DNA from: Thiopseudomonas denitrificans
Lineage (GTDB): Bacteria > Pseudomonadota > Gammaproteobacteria > Pseudomonadales > Pseudomonadaceae
Direction: 5' to 3'
DNA length: 64,000 nucleotides
NCBI RefSeq assembly: GCF_002866065.1
Contig: NZ_LNJZ01000002.1
Location: forward strand, 62,001-126,000
Shown here: piece after piece, positions 1 through 9,509 of the stretch
Position numbering within the stretch: the first letter of the stretch is position 1
Layout: each line of letters starts with the position of its first letter
The notes under the pieces: generated by a model
What the model was told of the DNA's origin: nothing
What the model saw: the letters and a program-made list of their open reading frames with translations, nothing else
Databases searched by the model: none
Translations under genes and position numbers: made by a program

Positions 1-1089
1 GACGGCCACGACCTGCCAATGCTGATCGCCACCCTGCGCAACATGAGCACATTGAAGGGCCCGCAGTTTCTGCACGTGATCACCAAGAAGGGCAAGGGGC
101 TGGCGCCGGCACAGGAGTCGCCGATTGCCTATCACGCCATCAACGCGCACGACCACGTCAAGGACAAGGCACCGCGTTACTCGCATATTTTTGGCCGCTG
201 GCTGTGCGACATGGCGGCTGCCGACCCGCGTCTCTTCGGCATCACGCCGGCGATGAAGGAAGGCTCCGACCTGATCGCCTTCAGCGAGCAATATCCCGAG
301 CGCTACTTCGACGTGGCCATTGCCGAACAGCATGCGGTCACCCTGGCCGCCGGCATGGCCTGTGAAGGCGGCAAGCCGGTGGTAGCGATCTATTCCACCT
401 TCTTGCAGCGTGCCTATGACCAGCTGATCCACGATGTGGCGCTGCAGAACCTGGACGTGCTGTTTGCCATCGACCGCGCCGGTCTGGTCGGCGAGGATGG
501 TGCGACTCACGCCGGCAGCTTCGACCTGTCCTACATGCGCTGCATCCCCAACATGGTGATCATGACGCCCAGTGACGAAAACGAGCTGCGTCTGCTGCTG
601 AATACCGGTTACCACTACCGGGGTCCGGCAGCAGTGCGCTATCCGCGTGGTACCGGGCCGAATGTGGCGGTTAGCGAAACACTGGAAGGCGTCGAAATCG
701 GCAAGGGTGTTGTGCGCCGCGAAGGCGAGCAGGTTGCCCTGCTGGTATTCGGCACCCAGCTGACCAATGCCCTGCAGGCAGCCGAGGCACTGAATGCCAC
801 CGTAGCCGACATGCGTTTCGTCAAACCGCTGGATGAAGAGCTGGTCCTGCGGCTGGCGCAAAGCCACAGCCTGCTGGTGACCGTCGAGGAAAACGCTGTT
901 CAGGGCGGGGCAGGCAGTGCAGTGACCGAACTTCTGCATGAATGGGGTATTGTTTTGCCAGTCCTGCAACTGGGACTGCCGGATACCTACATCGACCACG
1001 GTGACCAGACGCAGATGCTGGCGGATTGTGGTTTGAGTGTTGATGGTATTGCCACGGCTGTGGCGGAGCGCTTGCAGAATTTGAGTTAA
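1..1089 (+). CDS. dxs: 1-deoxy-D-xylulose-5-phosphate synthase, C-terminal part (5' end outside window)
   Basis: Catalyses the thiamine-diphosphate-dependent condensation of pyruvate and glyceraldehyde 3-phosphate, the first step of the MEP isoprenoid pathway; it also feeds thiamine and pyridoxal synthesis. The frame is open from base 1, so about 362 C-terminal residues of a roughly 620-residue enzyme are visible. The DGHD motif lies at the very start, followed by the transketolase pyrimidine-binding domain with the catalytic-Glu motif [10 protein letters not shown], the [11 protein letters not shown] segment and [15 protein letters not shown], then the C-terminal transketolase domain. The next gene (cca) is convergent and separated by a repeat-rich gap. 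Identification is secure; the true start cannot be seen. Confidence 0.97.
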   Translation, partial: DGHDLPMLIATLRNMSTLKGPQFLHVITKKGKGLAPAQESPIAYHAINAHDHVKDKAPRYSHIFGRWLCDMAAADPRLFGITPAMKEGSDLIAFSEQYPERYFDVAIAEQHAVTLAAGMACEGGKPVVAIYSTFLQRAYDQLIHDVALQNLDVLFAIDRAGLVGEDGATHAGSFDLSYMRCIPNMVIMTPSDENELRLLLNTGYHYRGPAAVRYPRGTGPNVAVSETLEGVEIGKGVVRREGEQVALLVFGTQLTNALQAAEALNATVADMRFVKPLDEELVLRLAQSHSLLVTVEENAVQGGAGSAVTELLHEWGIVLPVLQLGLPDTYIDHGDQTQMLADCGLSVDGIATAVAERLQNLS

Positions 1090-1109
1090 TTTTTTGCCTG
1101 CGGTGTGGG

Positions 1110-1660
1110 GTTTTTGCCTGTGTTGTGTGGGTCGTGGTCAAGGCACTTCGCAAAGCTCCGCTGCCACGGTCGCAAGCGCCCATGTCGCTAAACGTTTTGC
1201 TACGGCCTTGACCGCTCCCATACACATCGTGGCGGTTGAGAGGGGGTGGCCCGGCCATGCCGGGCTGCTGACGCGTGAACTGGCTGGTTTTTATTGCAGG
1301 TCTTCACGCTTGTCATCCTGCCGTATTTTCAATTATTGCTGGATTGCAGGTGTTTGAGCTGAACAGCTTTGACTGCAAGTTTTTATATTCGTCATCCTGC
1401 ACGCAGCGAAGCTGCAGGATCCACAACCTGCTAGATTCCGCGACTCCACTACGTTCCGCGCGGAATGACAGTCTTTTATAAATATTCCAACCAGACACGG
1501 CGACAGCAGTCCGGCGCAGCCGGACCATCATCCCTCCACCCGCACAAGGTTTAGTGGGTCGGGTGGTGTGTCATGCGAAGCATTAGCGCTCGTGCCGAAG
1601 CTTGCTTCGGTGCGGGCAGCGTCAGCTTTGCATGGCACACCGCCCGACCCGAAACACCAC
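1110..1660. repeat. Composite intergenic repeat, left copy (inverted relative to 5510-6012)
   Basis: This gene-free gap between dxs and cca holds several blocks that recur in reverse orientation after ahpF. The clearest block is 1110-1285, which matches the reverse complement of 5835-6012 with only scattered mismatches by eye. Further blocks are small dyads: about 1391-1473 (hairpin-rich, both arms ending in GTCAT), about 1500-1530 (a CCGGCGCAGCCGG dyad), and about 1560-1660. No gene is visible here; the short open frames are not conserved between the two copies. Confidence 0.8.
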
Positions 1661-1673
1661 AGTGCAAAACCCC

Positions 1674-2894
1674 TTACCGATCACAATAAACTTTCAAAAC
1701 CCTCAAACGCTCCCGATACAAAGCCTCCCCCAGCTCCGCCCCCTTCAATCCCTTCTCAAGCAACGGCTGCACATCAACCTGACGAATACACCCGGCCGCA
1801 CCGCGCAAGTACTCTGCCTGTGGATAGTCACGCTCGGTAAAGCCCAGCCGCCCACGGGCATCCATTTCACAGGCATTGATGAAGTCTTCCAGACGGGCTG
1901 GCCGGCGCAGGCAGTCTAGCCGCAGCAGCAGCTTTAGCAGCGAAGACGGCCTCAGTTCCAGCGCACGATGGCTATGCAGGTGATATTCACCGACCAGCAA
2001 TGCCAGCTCGGTGGTTTCGCGGGGCACGCGCAGGCGCTGGCAGACTGCCGTGATCAGGGGAATGCCACGGGCTTCATGACCCAGATGACGGGGCAGGATG
2101 TCTTCGGGAGTGATGCCCTTGCCAAGATCGTGCAACAGACAGGCCCAGCGCACATTGAGGTTGTGACCGAAGCGGGCGCATTGCTGTAATACCATCAGGA
2201 TATGCACTCCAGTATCGATTTCGGGGTGGAACTCGGCCCGTTGCGGTACACCGAACAGCCGGTCAAGCTCCGGCAGCAGGGCCCTGAGTGCACCGGTATC
2301 ATGCAGCACCTGTATGAATACATCCGGTGCCGGCTCCATCAGGGCGCGGGCGAATTCCTGCCAGATCCGCTCGGCGGCCAGATGCTGCAACTCGCCGGAT
2401 GTGGCCAGTTGCCGCATGAGATCCAGTGTTTCGTCAGCGATCACGAAGCCCAGGCCGGCATAACGGGCAGCAAAGCGGGCCACCCGCAGCACCCGCAACG
2501 GGTCCTCGGCAAAGGCCGGTGACACATGTCGCAAGACCCGGGCCTGCAGGTCGGCCTGGCCGCCGTGCGGGTCAATCAATAGGCCCTGGCTATCCATGGC
2601 CATGGCGTTGATGGTCAGGTCGCGGCGCAGCAGGTCCTGTTCCAGCGAGACCGTGGGCGCGGCATGGAAGATGAAACCGCCGTAGCCGTGGCCCGTTTTG
2701 CGTTCGGTGCGGGCCAGGGCGTACTCTTCGCCAGTTTGCGGATGCAGGAAGACGGGAAAGTCGCCGCCCACCGGACGATAGCCACGCTCCAGCATCTGTT
2801 CAGGCGTTGCTCCCACTACCACCCAGTCAATATCCTGGACTGGCAGTCCGAGAAGCTGGTCGCGTACGGCACCGCCAACTTTGTACACTTGCAT
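1674..2894 (-). CDS. cca: Multifunctional CCA protein (tRNA nucleotidyltransferase with HD domain)
   Basis: Adds or repairs the 3' CCA end of tRNAs from CTP and ATP. At 406 residues it matches the long proteobacterial form, which also has phosphohydrolase/phosphodiesterase activity from a C-terminal HD domain. The N-terminal nucleotidyltransferase head shows GGAVRD (7-12) and the metal-binding DID (21-23). [10 protein letters not shown] (90-99) and [15 protein letters not shown] (130-144) follow. The HD dyad is H255-D256 in CLLHDLGKG. It is transcribed towards dxs, and its start at 2894 faces the ahpC promoter region. Function is confident from motifs and length. Confidence 0.97.
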   Translation of the reverse strand: MQVYKVGGAVRDQLLGLPVQDIDWVVVGATPEQMLERGYRPVGGDFPVFLHPQTGEEYALARTERKTGHGYGGFIFHAAPTVSLEQDLLRRDLTINAMAMDSQGLLIDPHGGQADLQARVLRHVSPAFAEDPLRVLRVARFAARYAGLGFVIADETLDLMRQLATSGELQHLAAERIWQEFARALMEPAPDVFIQVLHDTGALRALLPELDRLFGVPQRAEFHPEIDTGVHILMVLQQCARFGHNLNVRWACLLHDLGKGITPEDILPRHLGHEARGIPLITAVCQRLRVPRETTELALLVGEYHLHSHRALELRPSSLLKLLLRLDCLRRPARLEDFINACEMDARGRLGFTERDYPQAEYLRGAAGCIRQVDVQPLLEKGLKGAELGEALYRERLRVLKVYCDR

Positions 2895-3057
2895 GGTTTC
2901 TGGCCTGTAAATGCAAAAGCGACATAATGACAGTAGCCGGACAGGCGGGCAAACCGGATACTTGTCGGCGGTCCTTGAAAAAATACTTTATGCCCCCATA
3001 TGTGGTGGGCAACCCCGATTTCACGGCTTTTGTGATGGTATTGGCAAAATCTATCGG

Positions 3058-3063
3058 TATAAT
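3058..3063 (+). promoter_or_regulatory. Candidate -10 box (TATAAT) of ahpC
   Basis: A perfect TATAAT lies 82 bases upstream of the ahpC start in the 250-base gap between divergent cca and ahpC. The hexamer 17 bases upstream (ATGGTA) is a poor -35. That would fit an activator-dependent promoter such as OxyR control, which is known for ahpC in related bacteria. I could not align a convincing four-element OxyR site, so regulation is inference. Confidence 0.4.
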
Positions 3064-3144
3064 TTTGTCAATCAATTATGCCTAACGATGCTTTTCACCT
3101 AACATGGGCCCCGTACAGTTCTTCAACCCACTGGAGTAATACAG

Positions 3145-3708
3145 ATGGCTTACATCAACAGCGAAGTAAAACCTTTTAAAGCAACCGCCTACCACAACGG
3201 CGAGTTCATCGACGTGACCGAAGCCGACCTGAAAGGCAAGTGGTCCGTAGTATTCTTCTACCCTGCCGACTTCACCTTCGTTTGCCCGACCGAGCTGGGC
3301 GACCTGGCTGACAACTACGCAGAATTCCAGAAGCTGGGCGTAGAGATCTACTCGGTCTCCACCGACACCCACTTCACCCACAAAGCCTGGCACGACAGCT
3401 CCCCCGAAATCGGCAAGATCAACTACCCGATGATCGGCGACCCTACCGGCCAGATCACCCGCAACTTCGACGTGATGATCGAAGAAGCTGGCCTGGCTGA
3501 CCGTGGTACCTTCGTGATCGACCCGCAGGGCGTGATCCAGATCGTTGAAATCAACGCCGGCGGTGTTGGTCGTGACGCTCAGGAGCTGCTGCGCAAGGTT
3601 AAAGCTGCCCAGTACGTTGCTGCCCACCCGGGTGAAGTCTGCCCTGCCAAGTGGAAAGAAGGCGACGCTACCCTGGCTCCATCCCTGGACCTGGTCGGCA
3701 AGATCTAA
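3145..3708 (+). CDS. ahpC: Alkyl hydroperoxide reductase peroxiredoxin subunit AhpC
   Basis: Typical 2-Cys peroxiredoxin that reduces H2O2, organic peroxides and peroxynitrite in the cytoplasm and is recycled by AhpF. The 187-residue length is standard. The peroxidatic cysteine is C47 in FTFVCPTE and the resolving cysteine is C166 in EVCPAKW. GGAG at 3133-3136 sits 8 bases before the ATG. A rho-independent terminator follows directly (3762-3790), so ahpC can be transcribed alone, and its partner ahpF lies 171 bases downstream in the same direction. Confidence 0.98.
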   Translation: MAYINSEVKPFKATAYHNGEFIDVTEADLKGKWSVVFFYPADFTFVCPTELGDLADNYAEFQKLGVEIYSVSTDTHFTHKAWHDSSPEIGKINYPMIGDPTGQITRNFDVMIEEAGLADRGTFVIDPQGVIQIVEINAGGVGRDAQELLRKVKAAQYVAAHPGEVCPAKWKEGDATLAPSLDLVGKI

Positions 3709-3732
3709 GCCCGAGCGCTTGAGTCTGCCCAG

Positions 3733-3790
3733 CCTGCCGGCTACCCGCCGGCAGGTACCCACGCCCGGGCTTACCCGTCCGGGCGTTTTT
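3733..3790 (+). terminator. Rho-independent terminator of ahpC (with a second upstream hairpin)
   Basis: The stem CGCCCGG / CCGGGCG (3762-3768 with 3779-3785) is followed by TTTTT at 3786-3790. Just upstream, 3733-3755 forms another strong hairpin (CCTGCCGG / CCGGCAGG). The pair sits between ahpC and ahpF and would let ahpC be expressed above ahpF. Confidence 0.85.
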
Positions 3791-3879
3791 GTATCCGAAT
3801 TTTGTCGTTGCCAGAGCTAGGTTCATAAAACCGGTGCAGCTGGCAGTTATTCCCGGTAAACACAGCACTGAGGTCAATC

Positions 3880-5436
3880 ATGTTGGACGCCAACCTAAAA
3901 GCACAGCTTCAAACCTATTTACAGAAGGTGACGCAGCCTTTCGAAATTGTTGCGTCCCTTGATAACAGCGCCAAATCCACCGAGCTGAAAAGCCTGCTGG
4001 AAGAAATCGCCAGCCTGAGTGACAAGATCACCCTCAAGCTGGATGGCAAGGACGAGCGCAAACCTTCCTTCGCCCTGAACCGTATCGGCGAGAACATGGG
4101 TGTGGTATTTGCCGGTATCCCCATGGGTCACGAGTTCACCTCTCTGGTACTGGCGCTGCTGCAGGTGGGTGGTCACCCGTCCAAGCTGGCCCAGGAAATG
4201 ATCGAGCAGATCCAGGGGCTGGACGGCCGTTACGAGTTTGAAACCTACTTCTCCCTGTCCTGCCAGAACTGCCCGGACGTGGTGCAGGCGCTGAACCTGA
4301 TGGCGGTACTGAACCCCAACATCCGCCACGTCGCCATCGATGGCGCGCTGTTCCAGGAAGAAGTGGAGCAGCGCCAGGTGATGTCGGTACCGATGGTATT
4401 CCTCAATGGCGAAATGTTCGGCCAGGGCCGCATGGGCGTCGAGGAAATCGTGGCCAGGCTGGATACCGGCTCCGCCGACCGCGCCGCCGAGAAGATGAAT
4501 GAGCAGGCTCCTTTTGAGGTGCTGGTGGTGGGTGGTGGTCCTGCCGGCTCTGCTGCGGCGATCTACTCTGCCCGTAAAGGCATCCGTACCGGTGTTGCCG
4601 CCGAGCGTTTTGGTGGCCAGGTGATGGATACCCTGTCGATCGAGAACTTCATCTCTGTAAAAGAGACCGAAGGCCCGAAACTGGCCCGTGCGATGGAAGA
4701 GCACGTGCGTGAGTACGGTGTCGACATCATGAACCTGCAGCGTGCCAGCAAGCTGATTCCTGCGGCCGAACAGGGTGGCCTGCATACCGTCGAGTTCGAG
4801 TCCGGTGGCAAGCTGCAAGCCAAGACCGTGATTCTGGCCACCGGTGCCCGCTGGCGCGAAATGAACGTACCCGGCGAGCAGGAATATCGCACCAAGGGTG
4901 TTGCTTACTGCCCGCACTGTGACGGCCCGCTGTTCAAGGGCAAGCGTGTGGCGGTGATTGGTGGCGGCAACTCTGGTGTGGAAGCAGCCATCGACCTGGC
5001 CGGTATCGTGGCCGAAGTGACCCTGATCGAGTTCGATACCCGGCTGCGTGCTGATGAAGTATTGCAGAAGAAGCTGAACAGCCTGGCCAACGTCAAGGTG
5101 ATCAAGAACGCCCTGACCACCGAAGTCAAAGGCGACGGCAGCAAGGTCACCGCGCTGGTGTACAAGGATCGCGCCACCGAGGAGCTGCACACCATCGAGC
5201 TGGAAGGCATCTTTGTCCAGATCGGCCTGCTGCCCAACAGCGAGTGGCTGAAGGACACCGTGGCTCTCAGCAACCGTGGCGAGATCGAGATCGACGCCCG
5301 TGGTGCCACCAGCGTTCCTGGCGTATTCGCAGCCGGTGACGTGACCACTGTGCCTTACAAGCAGATCATCATCTCCATGGGTGATGGTGCCAAGGCTTCA
5401 CTGAGTGCCTTTGATCACATCATTCGCAACTCCTGA
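3880..5436 (+). CDS. ahpF: Alkyl hydroperoxide reductase subunit F (flavoprotein disulfide reductase)
   Basis: Transfers electrons from NADH through FAD and two redox disulfides to oxidised AhpC. The 518 residues follow the known layout. The N-terminal tandem thioredoxin-like domain has CQNC (C128, C131). A linker leads to the FAD-binding [10 protein letters not shown] (218-227). The thioredoxin-reductase disulfide CPHC is at C344/C347, the NAD-binding [10 protein letters not shown] at 361-370, and a C-terminal FAD motif GVFAAGDVT completes the fold. The start at 3880 gives the expected family N-terminus. A strong terminator follows at 5464. Confidence 0.98.
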   Translation: MLDANLKAQLQTYLQKVTQPFEIVASLDNSAKSTELKSLLEEIASLSDKITLKLDGKDERKPSFALNRIGENMGVVFAGIPMGHEFTSLVLALLQVGGHPSKLAQEMIEQIQGLDGRYEFETYFSLSCQNCPDVVQALNLMAVLNPNIRHVAIDGALFQEEVEQRQVMSVPMVFLNGEMFGQGRMGVEEIVARLDTGSADRAAEKMNEQAPFEVLVVGGGPAGSAAAIYSARKGIRTGVAAERFGGQVMDTLSIENFISVKETEGPKLARAMEEHVREYGVDIMNLQRASKLIPAAEQGGLHTVEFESGGKLQAKTVILATGARWREMNVPGEQEYRTKGVAYCPHCDGPLFKGKRVAVIGGGNSGVEAAIDLAGIVAEVTLIEFDTRLRADEVLQKKLNSLANVKVIKNALTTEVKGDGSKVTALVYKDRATEELHTIELEGIFVQIGLLPNSEWLKDTVALSNRGEIEIDARGATSVPGVFAAGDVTTVPYKQIIISMGDGAKASLSAFDHIIRNS

Positions 5437-5463
5437 TCTGATAGTTTCGTTTGATACAAAAAG

Positions 5464-5494
5464 CCCCGCAGCCGGAAGGTTAGCGGGGTTTTTT
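5464..5494 (+). terminator. Rho-independent terminator of ahpF
   Basis: CCCCGC (5464-5469) pairs with GCGGGG (5483-5488) and is followed by six T residues (5489-5494), 28 bases after the ahpF stop. Confidence 0.88.
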
Positions 5495-5509
5495 GTGTTT
5501 TTTGCACTT

Positions 5510-6012
5510 GTGGCTGGCGGGCCGGGTGAGGCGCTCCGCAAAGCTGACGCTACCTGCGCCGAAGCAAGCTTCGTCACAGGCGCTGATGCTTTGCTCCGGC
5601 CCCACCCGGCCCGCAATGGCCACGTGCGGGTGGGGGGAGGTGGTCCGGCTACGCCGGACTGCTGTCGCTGTGTTTGGTCGGAGTATTTCTAAAATGCTGT
5701 CATTCCGCGCGTAACGCAGTGGAGTCACGGAATCTGGCGGATATGGGTCCTGCAACTTCGCTTCGCTTCGCTGCGTGCAGGATGGCGATATGAAAATTTG
5801 CAATTAAAGCCGTTCGGTTCAAGTGACAACAACTGAGCCAGTTCACGCGTCAGCAGCCCGGCGTAGCCGGGCCACCCCCTCTCAACCGCCACGATGTGTA
5901 TGGGAGCGGTCAAGGCCGTAGCAAAGCGTTTAGCGCCATGGGCGCTTGCGACCGTGGCAGCGGAGCTTTGCGAAGTGCCTTGACCGCGACCTCACACAGC
6001 ACAGGCAAAAAC
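5510..6012. repeat. Composite intergenic repeat, right copy (inverted relative to 1110-1660)
   Basis: This gene-free gap between ahpF and glpE carries the same blocks as 1110-1660 in reverse order and orientation. They are a block rich in AAGCTT-type dyads (about 5520-5630), a CCGG-type dyad (5642-5665), a hairpin block (about 5695-5795) and the best-conserved block 5835-6012. No gene was seen. Confidence 0.8.
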
Positions 6013-6033
6013 ATCACACAGAACTGGCAAAAA

Positions 6034-6354
6034 CTATCCTCTTTTTACAAGATCAGGATATTTCGCAGCCCATTCAGTAAAACCACCATTCATGCTATAC
6101 ACCCGCTCAAACCCCTGACTGTGCAGGTAGGCTGCCGCACTCTGGCTGGCATGACCGTGATAGCACACCACTACGGTGGGCGTATCCATGTCAGCTTGCT
6201 GGATAAAGGCGGCCACGGAATGATTGTCGAGATGAAGGGCACCGGGCATGTGGCCCTGGGCAAAGCTGTCCGGGTCACGTACATCGACGATGACGGCATC
6301 TTCGTCCATCAAGTCGGCAGTTTCTTCTACGCTGAGGTAGCCAAAGGATTCCAT
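6034..6354 (-). CDS. glpE: Thiosulfate sulfurtransferase, single-domain rhodanese GlpE
   Basis: Transfers sulfane sulfur from thiosulfate to cyanide or protein acceptors such as thioredoxin. The 106-residue single rhodanese domain has the substrate loop CYHGHAS with nucleophile C64, and the CH2-like motifs VIVDVRDP and GHMPGALHL. It ends the leftward series rsmA-apaG-apaH-glpE, a Pseudomonas-type order, 45 bases after apaH. GlpE fits better than other rhodaneses because of length and the active-site loop. Confidence 0.92.
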   Translation of the reverse strand: MESFGYLSVEETADLMDEDAVIVDVRDPDSFAQGHMPGALHLDNHSVAAFIQQADMDTPTVVVCYHGHASQSAAAYLHSQGFERVYSMNGGFTEWAAKYPDLVKRG

Positions 6355-6399
6355 GCTGTTTCCTGTCTGAAAATCATGTGTGAGAAAGAAGGCAGTCGG

Positions 6400-7224
6400 T
6401 TACTGGCGCTGGTCGCTGCAGTCGCGGCGGTGATATTCGCCGCTTTCAAGGTTGTATAGCGTCATGGCCGCGCCCCAGACACAGCCGGTATCCAGCGCGA
6501 TGGCGTTGGTATGGGTGCTGCGGCCTTCCAGTGCGGCCCAATGGCCGAAAATGACCCGGTGCTGTTCCAGCGTCCGGCCGGGATGGACGAACCAGGGGGC
6601 ATAGCCCTCGGGTGCCTGATCCGGGCCGCTTTTGGCTTTCAGCTGCAGTTTGCCTTCGGCATTGCAGAAACGCATGCGGGTGAAGTAGTTGGTGATCACG
6701 CGCAGGCGCTCGTAACCGTCCAGCGTATCGTTCCAGAGCTTGGGCTTGTTGCCGTACATGTTGAGGAAGAAGTCGCCGATACGCGTGTCGTCCTGCAAAA
6801 CGGCTTCCACCTCGGCGGCACGGGCCAGCACCTGTTCCAGCGACCACTGTGGTGGTACACCGGCATGTACCAGCAGGGTGTCGAAATCCGCATCGTAATG
6901 GGCCAGTTTTTGCTGACGCAGCCAGGCCACCAGCTCGGCACAGTCCGGGGCGTCGAGGATTTCCTGCAGAGTATCGTGTTTCTTCAGGAAGTCGTGATGC
7001 CAGGCCGTGGCCAAAAAGTGCAGGTCATGGTTGCCCAGCACAATGCACAGCGAGTCGCGCATGCGGTACAGAAAACGCAGGGTTTCCAGCGAGGCCGGGC
7101 CGCGGTTGACCAGGTCGCCGACCAGCCACAGGCGGTCGCTTGCCGGGTCAAAATTGACGCGATCAAGCAGCTGTTGCAGCGGCGTGAGGCAGCCCTGCAG
7201 GTCGCCTACGGCATAGGTTGCCAT
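6400..7224 (-). CDS. apaH: Bis(5'-nucleosyl)-tetraphosphatase, symmetrical (ApaH)
   Basis: Hydrolyses diadenosine tetraphosphate (Ap4A) symmetrically to two ADP, and in E. coli also removes Np4 caps from RNA. The 274 residues carry the metallophosphoesterase signature: GDLQGC near residue 7, GDLVNRGP near 36, GNHDLHFLA near 65, and C-terminal VFGHWAA with the ligand His. Its ATG overlaps the apaG stop by one base (TGATG), so translation is probably coupled. Confidence 0.96.
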   Translation of the reverse strand: MATYAVGDLQGCLTPLQQLLDRVNFDPASDRLWLVGDLVNRGPASLETLRFLYRMRDSLCIVLGNHDLHFLATAWHHDFLKKHDTLQEILDAPDCAELVAWLRQQKLAHYDADFDTLLVHAGVPPQWSLEQVLARAAEVEAVLQDDTRIGDFFLNMYGNKPKLWNDTLDGYERLRVITNYFTRMRFCNAEGKLQLKAKSGPDQAPEGYAPWFVHPGRTLEQHRVIFGHWAALEGRSTHTNAIALDTGCVWGAAMTLYNLESGEYHRRDCSDQRQ

Positions 7225-7601
7225 CAGTGCAGTGCTCCGGGCTGGGCCAGGGTGAAGGGTGCGATCGGTGTGTTGAACTCGATGCCTTCCGCCGTCTGCA
7301 TGCCGAAGCTGCCCTGCATGCTGCCCACTTCGGTATTGAGCAGGGTACCGCTGGTGTAGCGATATTCGGTGCCGGGCGGAATCACCGGCTGCTCGCCGAC
7401 CACGCCTTCGCCGCGCACCTCCTGGGTCTTGCCGTCACCGTCGGTGATGATCCAGTGCCGTGTCAGCAGCTGGACCGGCTCGTCACCTTCGTTGCGCACG
7501 ATGATGTCGTAGGCAAAGACGTAACGTTGCTCGTCCGGGGCCGAGTGATCGGGAATATAGCGGGTAGTGACTTCGACCCGTACGGGAAAATCGTGGTTCA
7601 T
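7224..7601 (-). CDS. apaG: ApaG domain protein (Co2+/Mg2+ efflux-associated protein)
   Basis: A 125-residue all-beta ApaG/DUF525 protein with a fibronectin-III-like fold. Its biochemical role is poorly defined in bacteria; some family members bind nucleotides or pyrophosphate. Recognisable segments are the family core [20 protein letters not shown] and [11 protein letters not shown], and the C-terminal MQGSFGMQ. It overlaps rsmA by four bases (ATGA) and apaH by one, so the three genes form a tight translationally coupled operon. Confidence 0.95.
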   Translation of the reverse strand: MNHDFPVRVEVTTRYIPDHSAPDEQRYVFAYDIIVRNEGDEPVQLLTRHWIITDGDGKTQEVRGEGVVGEQPVIPPGTEYRYTSGTLLNTEVGSMQGSFGMQTAEGIEFNTPIAPFTLAQPGALH

Positions 7602-8413
7602 GATTCTGCTTGCAAAGTATTCATGGCGGCAAAACGGTCAGCCAGGTGGACAAAGTCGGCCAGCTCCAGTTGCTCCGGGCGTAGCGCGGGGTCGACACCG
7701 ACGGCTTCGATGTCTTCGCTGGTCATCAGGTTTTTCAGGGTGTTGCGCAAGGTCTTGCGGCGCTGGTTGAAGGCTTCGCGCACAACGCGGTCCAGCGCCC
7801 TGGCATCCTGAGCCGGGTGGGGCAGTTCGTCATGTGGCGTCAGCCGCACAATGGCCGAGTCCACCTTGGGCGGCGGGTTGAAGGCGCCGGGTCCGACATT
7901 GAACAGGTGCTCGACCCTGCAATGGTACTGCACCATGATCGACAGCCGGCCCCAATGGCCGCTACCGGGTTTTGCGCTCATGCGCTCGACCACTTCCTTC
8001 TGCAGCATGAAGTGCATGTCACGGATCAGTCCGGCATGGCCGAGCAGGTGGAAAATCAGCGGGGTGGAGATGTTGTAGGGCAGGTTACCCACGACGCGCA
8101 GGCTGTGCGGCTCCACGCCGAGAGTGGCAAAGTCGAACTGCAGGGCGTCGCCTTCGTGCAGGCAAAAGTTGGGTTTGAGGCCAAAGCGCAGCTTGAGCAG
8201 GGGGATCAGGTCCTTGTCCAGCTCGATCACGTCCAGTTGTGCGCCGCTGCTCACCAGCCCTTCGGTCAGGGCACCCTGGCCGGGTCCGATTTCCAGCAGG
8301 CGTTCGCCTTCGCGTGGAAAGATCGCCCGCAGGATGCGGTCGATGACGCCGGCATCATGCAGAAAATTTTGTCCGAAACGCTTGCGCGCCCGGTGTTGAT
8401 AAAGTTCGGCCAT
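7598..8413 (-). CDS. rsmA: 16S rRNA (A1518/A1519) dimethyladenosine transferase
   Basis: KsgA/RsmA dimethylates the two adjacent adenosines of helix 45 in 16S rRNA late in 30S assembly, using S-adenosylmethionine. The 271 residues show the N-terminal RKRFGQNFLHD, the SAM-binding LLEIGPGQGALTEGL (about 40-54), the catalytic NLPYNIS near 110-120, and the C-terminal FNQRRKTLRNTL helix. It heads the apaG-apaH-glpE unit. The gap on its 5' side carries the long hairpin at 8453-8512. Confidence 0.97.
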   Translation of the reverse strand: MAELYQHRARKRFGQNFLHDAGVIDRILRAIFPREGERLLEIGPGQGALTEGLVSSGAQLDVIELDKDLIPLLKLRFGLKPNFCLHEGDALQFDFATLGVEPHSLRVVGNLPYNISTPLIFHLLGHAGLIRDMHFMLQKEVVERMSAKPGSGHWGRLSIMVQYHCRVEHLFNVGPGAFNPPPKVDSAIVRLTPHDELPHPAQDARALDRVVREAFNQRRKTLRNTLKNLMTSEDIEAVGVDPALRPEQLELADFVHLADRFAAMNTLQAES

Positions 8414-8452
8414 GCTCAGCTCCGTAAAAACAGCAGGCTAGTGTAGCAAAGC

Positions 8453-8512
8453 AGGCGTAAAGGGGTCAGGTACATTTATCCCGGGACAAATGTACCTGAC
8501 CCCTTTACGCCT
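8453..8512. repeat. Perfect 25-bp-arm hairpin (REP/RAYT-like element) at the end of holA
   Basis: Arms 8453-8477 and 8488-8512 are perfect reverse complements; the core arm reads AAAGGGGTCAGGTACATTT. They are separated by a ten-base loop holding CCCGGG. The GGGGTCAG core resembles hairpins mobilised by REP-associated tyrosine transposases (recalled family knowledge). The right arm provides the TAA stop codon of holA (8505-8507), so the element overlaps the gene end. It may also act as a transcription terminator or mRNA 3' stabiliser for holA. Confidence 0.85.
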
Positions 8513-9509
8513 GGAATTTGAGGAGGATCTGCTGCAGCCCCAGCCAGGGATCTCCGGTCTGTTGTCCCTTGGCCTGCTCGTCGATGATCTGGGCGCTTTG
8601 CAGCAGCTGGTTCCAGTGGCTTGCGCGCTGGCGCTGCAGGGCTTGCTGCACCAGCGGCTTGCGGGTGGCCGGCCAGACGCGGCTGGTTACCTGGCTGACT
8701 GACTGGCCCTGTTCGACCTGGGCTGCAAGGGTCGCCAGCTGACGGATCTCCCGTGCCAGTGCCCAGAGGATTACCGGCACCTCGTTGCCCTCGCTGCGCA
8801 GGCCGTTGAGGATGCGCAGACTGCGTACGCGATCACCGGCCAGCATGGCGTCGGTCAGGGTGAAGATGTCGTAACGTGCGCTGTCGGCAATCGACTGCTG
8901 CACGGTTTCCATGTCCAGGTGGGTGGCATCGGTGAGCAGGACCAGTTTTTCGATTTCCTGGGCGGCAGCCAGCAGGTTGCCTTCGACCCGGTCGCTGATG
9001 AACTGCAGCACTTCGGCATCGGCGCTCAGACCCTTTTTGGCCAGACGCTGGCTGAGCCAGGCCGGCAGCTGTTCGGCCGTGACAACGGGAATCTGTACAA
9101 AGCCGCAGACGGGGCTGTCCATGAGGGCCTTGGCCCACTTGGTCTTGAGAGTGCTGCTGTCCAGTCGCGGGACGGTAATCAGCAGCAGGGTGTCTTCGGC
9201 CGGGCGCTCCAGATAGTCCAGCAGCACCTTGGCACCGCTGTCGCCGGGTTTGCCGCCGGGCATGTTCAGCTCGAGAATGCGCTTTTCGGCAAACAGGGAC
9301 AGGCTGGCACTGGCCTCGCGCAGGCTGTTCCAGTCGAAGCTGCGCTCGACATGAAACACCTGGCGCTCGCTGAAGCCCTGCTCTCGGCATGCCTGGCGGA
9401 TGGCGTCACAGGACTCGCGCTGCAGCAGGGGATCATCGCTGCTGACCAGAAAGATCGGCAGCAGATCCTTGCGCAGCTGGGCACCCAGCTTGTCCGGATA
9501 CAGGCGCAT
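8505..9509 (-). CDS. holA: DNA polymerase III delta subunit
   Basis: Clamp-loader subunit that opens the beta sliding clamp during replication. The 334 residues (about 340 in E. coli) begin with the typical LGAQLRKDLLPIFLVSSDDPLLQRE region of the degenerate AAA+ domain I. SADAEVLQFISDRVEGNLLAAAQEIEKL is the conserved domain II/III segment. The ATG overlaps the lptE stop by one base, the usual lptE-holA coupling. The last codons run into the hairpin repeat at 8453-8512, which supplies the stop, so the extreme C-terminus may be altered from the ancestral form. Confidence 0.95.
   Translation of the reverse strand: MRLYPDKLGAQLRKDLLPIFLVSSDDPLLQRESCDAIRQACREQGFSERQVFHVERSFDWNSLREASASLSLFAEKRILELNMPGGKPGDSGAKVLLDYLERPAEDTLLLITVPRLDSSTLKTKWAKALMDSPVCGFVQIPVVTAEQLPAWLSQRLAKKGLSADAEVLQFISDRVEGNLLAAAQEIEKLVLLTDATHLDMETVQQSIADSARYDIFTLTDAMLAGDRVRSLRILNGLRSEGNEVPVILWALAREIRQLATLAAQVEQGQSVSQVTSRVWPATRKPLVQQALQRQRASHWNQLLQSAQIIDEQAKGQQTGDPWLGLQQILLKFQA

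Noticed and set aside
3000-3144. OxyR binding site upstream of ahpC
   Set aside because: Scattered CTAT/ATAA-like tetramers exist, but not with the ten-base spacing needed for the four-element OxyR motif.
3919-5190. Long open frame (423 codons) antisense to ahpF
   Set aside because: It lies wholly inside the convincing ahpF gene, has no family features and His/Gln-rich composition typical of an antisense shadow in GC-rich DNA.
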